Assembly: GCF_900112035.1 (NCBI RefSeq)
Contig: NZ_FOKC01000015.1
Span: 1-64,000 of the forward strand
Length of the DNA stretch: 64,000 nt
Origin: Nocardioides alpinus
Lineage (GTDB): Bacteria; Actinomycetota; Actinomycetes; Propionibacteriales; Nocardioidaceae
Direction of reading: 5' to 3'
Shown in pieces: positions 62,407 through 64,000 of the stretch. The position numbers and the translations under genes are program-made. Each line of letters begins with the position of its first letter. The stretch's first letter is position 1. Below the pieces are notes generated by a model. That model was not told the DNA's origin. It saw only the letters and a program-made list of their open reading frames with translations, and did no database searches.

Positions 62407-62860
62407 GTCCCAGACCGTAGCCGACGCCTGCGCGCCTGCTGCGGTGCGGGAGGAACGGCGGGGCTTCGGACCAACACACGACCGCCTGGCTGACGATCGC
62501 GCGAAGTTGTCTACGGCTCCGGGGTTCCTCCCGCATCCAGCCACCGCGGAGCACGCACGACGAGACGACTGGCGACGGGCATCGCTGGCTTCGCGTACCC
62601 CACGTCAGACCTCTCACTGCCGGTCGCGCCACCCGCGGGCTGCACAGGCGGACCCCGAGACCCTCTCTCCCGCGGTGGCGGGTGTCAACACGGGCCTGAC
62701 CTGCGTGAACACGCGTTAGTGCAGGTCAACGCGGTGCGGCTCGGAAAAATCTTGAGAGACAATTTTGCCGCTCACGGCGTGTCGTCCGGTGACACGCCGG
62801 GACAGTGCCTGCCCTCGACCCCGGTCTCAGCGGGTGGTCCAGCGGGTGGTCGGCGGGGCC
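62407..62860. other. Intergenic region with an inverted repeat
   Basis: About 450 bases between the minus-strand lnt gene and the convergent-side end of kal. It contains TGACCTGC (62697-62704) and GCAGGTCA (62721-62728), an exact 8-bp inverted repeat spaced 16 bases, and an A/T-rich pocket (GAAAAATCTTGAGAGACAAT near 62742). The region holds the promoter for lnt and the end of the kal transcript. I see no gene or RNA in it. Confidence 0.5.
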
Positions 62861-63268
62861 TCAGCGGGAGGCGGGAGGTACGACGACTGTGCCCGTGGCC
62901 GTGGTGGCCACGACCGGGGGGTCGAGCACCTCCGCGGCGCCGGGCGCCTCGGGCGTGGGAGCACCCCGTCCGACCACGTGCACGGCGAACTCCATGACCC
63001 GGCTGCGGCTCCCCTCCCTGACCAGGGTGGCGGTGATCTCGAGGAGGTCACCGGCCCGCACGGGGGCCTTGAACTGCACGTCGGAGTAGGACGCGAAGAG
63101 TCCCTCGTCACCGTCGAGCACGACGCACATCTCGGTGGCCACGTCGCCGAACAGGCCGAGGCTGTAGGCGCCGTCGACCAGGTTGCCGGCGTAGTGGGCG
63201 TGTGAGTAGGGGACGTAGCGGCGGTGCGTGACGACGGTGCCGACGCGGTCCGCGGTGCTCTCGGTCAT
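62861..63268 (-). CDS. kal: 3-aminobutyryl-CoA ammonia-lyase
   Basis: A 135-residue hotdog-fold protein. HAHYAGNLVDGAYSLGLFGD and VATEMCVVLDGDEGLFASYS closely follow the Kal family of lysine fermentation, as does YSDVQFKAPVRAGDLLEITA. It removes ammonia from 3-aminobutyryl-CoA to give crotonyl-CoA. It is coupled (ATGA) to kamE, confirming a lysine degradation operon. The alanine/threonine/valine-rich C-terminal tail is longer than usual. Confidence 0.8.
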   Translation of the reverse strand: MTESTADRVGTVVTHRRYVPYSHAHYAGNLVDGAYSLGLFGDVATEMCVVLDGDEGLFASYSDVQFKAPVRAGDLLEITATLVREGSRSRVMEFAVHVVGRGAPTPEAPGAAEVLDPPVVATTATGTVVVPPASR

Positions 63269-64000
63269 GACGCCTTCTCGGTCTCGATCGTGGTGGTCGT
63301 GGTGGTGGTCGCCGCGGGGGGACGCGGCGAGGTGAGGCGGTGCACGATGAACGACGCCACCTCGCCCGGCGTCGTACCGCGGGTGAAGACGCGGTCGACC
63401 CCGAGCTCGTCGGCCATCGTCTCGTCGAAGCGCGGTCCACCGACGACCAGGAGGGGGCGCTTGGCGGCCGGGTAGGCCTCGCGGAACGCCGCGGACATCT
63501 CGCGGGTGTTGAGCAGGTGGGCGTCGCGCTGGGTGACGACCTGCGAGACCAGGACCGCGTCGGCCTTCTCCTCGCGCGCCGCCTCGACGAGCTCCGGCAC
63601 CGAGACCTGGGCGCCGAGGTTGACCACCTTGAGCTCGCGGTAGTACTCCAGGCCCTTCTCCCCCGCGAAGCCCTTGATGTTGAGGATCGCGTCGATGCCG
63701 ACCGTGTGCGCGTCGGTGCCGATGCAGCCGCCGACCACGACCAGGCGCCGTCGCATCGATCGCTTGATCGCCGCGTTCGCCTCCTTGGGGGTCAGCAGCG
63801 GGTAGTCGCGCTCGACGACCTCCACGACGCTGGGGTCCACGAGGTGGTTGACCCGGCCGTAGACGACGAAGAACGTGAAGCCCTCCCCCATCGGCTTGGC
63901 GTGCACGACCAGGGCGGGGTCCATGCCCATCTTGTTGGCGAGCTGGACCGCGGCGCCCTCGGCGACCTTGGAGTGCTCGATGGGGAGCGTGAAGGACAGC
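63265..64000 (-). CDS. kamE: Lysine 5,6-aminomutase beta subunit (edge-truncated)
   Basis: The 5' end lies beyond position 64000. The visible 245 codons contain the cobalamin-binding DxHxxG motif in GTDAHTVGIDAILNIKG, a Rossmann-like B12 domain (LLVVGGPRFDETMADELG) and PMGEGFTFFVVYGRVNHLVD at the PLP-binding side. With KamD it moves the epsilon-amino group of L-beta-lysine or D-lysine in fermentation. The C terminus bears a run of threonines (ATTTTTTTIETEKAS) that is not part of the fold. KamD and the remaining pathway genes are expected to the right. Confidence 0.9.
   Translation of the reverse strand, partial: LSFTLPIEHSKVAEGAAVQLANKMGMDPALVVHAKPMGEGFTFFVVYGRVNHLVDPSVVEVVERDYPLLTPKEANAAIKRSMRRRLVVVGGCIGTDAHTVGIDAILNIKGFAGEKGLEYYRELKVVNLGAQVSVPELVEAAREEKADAVLVSQVVTQRDAHLLNTREMSAAFREAYPAAKRPLLVVGGPRFDETMADELGVDRVFTRGTTPGEVASFIVHRLTSPRPPAATTTTTTTIETEKAS

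Overview
The window is high-GC DNA (about 70%) with GTG starts, few leader sequences and many 4-bp ATGA/GTGA gene overlaps. It looks like the chromosome of a non-mycelial actinobacterium. RbpA, Sbp/DUF881 proteins, a zinc-ribbon FHA protein, an Lnt/Ppm1 pair and lysine-fermentation genes together suggest a Nocardioides-like member of the Propionibacteriales. That placement is inference from gene content, not a phylogeny. I see no rRNA, tRNA, CRISPR array or prophage.

Layout. 1-280 is the end of an IS481-family insertion sequence that runs off the left edge. 482-5314 carries an epimerase, then a tightly coupled tautomerase / LuxR regulator / methyltransferase-CMD fusion operon. 5424-10539 holds a divergent ThuA / ROK-repressor pair and a coupled sulfatase / ArsB-like permease pair. 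10756-13211 holds two CNNM/CorC proteins. 13232-22062 matches the mycobacterial Rv1822-Rv1832 neighbourhood: CDP-alcohol phosphatidyltransferase, DUF881, Sbp, DUF881, GcvH, FHA protein, MerR, DUF151, MerR, then a glycine riboswitch and GcvP. Two related palindromes near the MerR genes look like regulator sites. 22059-26223 holds a serine-hydrolase gene coupled to gcvP and a three-gene SPFH / zinc-ribbon / membrane-protein module. 26285-34304 (minus strand) carries PmbA/TldD, SbcC/SbcD and FdhD.

34481-44099 is mixed: OsmC, a lipoprotein cyclophilin, an aldo/keto reductase, a secreted RTX-like repeat protein, an ArsR/AHSA1/PfkB operon with a visible leaderless promoter and operator, the scar of a broken antitoxin/Doc toxin locus, a lone LigD-type phosphoesterase, homocysteine methyltransferase and an endonuclease VIII-like glycosylase. 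44104-56397 carries a UvrA-like double ABC ATPase, stress-type small enzymes, an unrecognised 608-residue protein, a YcaQ-type glycosylase, PhoD phosphatase, a zinc dehydrogenase and an HTH-MurA fusion with a perfect palindrome at its promoter. 56436-62406 holds a glycerophosphodiesterase/MFS pair, rbpA behind a textbook SigR-type promoter, and an lnt-ppm1-fxsA operon with every junction overlapping. The right end enters a lysine-fermentation operon (kamE, kal) that runs off the edge.

Most of the window is ordinary housekeeping and accessory sequence. The most unusual items are the methyltransferase-CMD fusion operon, the HTH-MurA fusion with its operator, the SPFH/zinc-ribbon/membrane-protein module lacking a nearby PspA, the deletion scar at the toxin-antitoxin remnant, and the hairpin that hides the transposase start.
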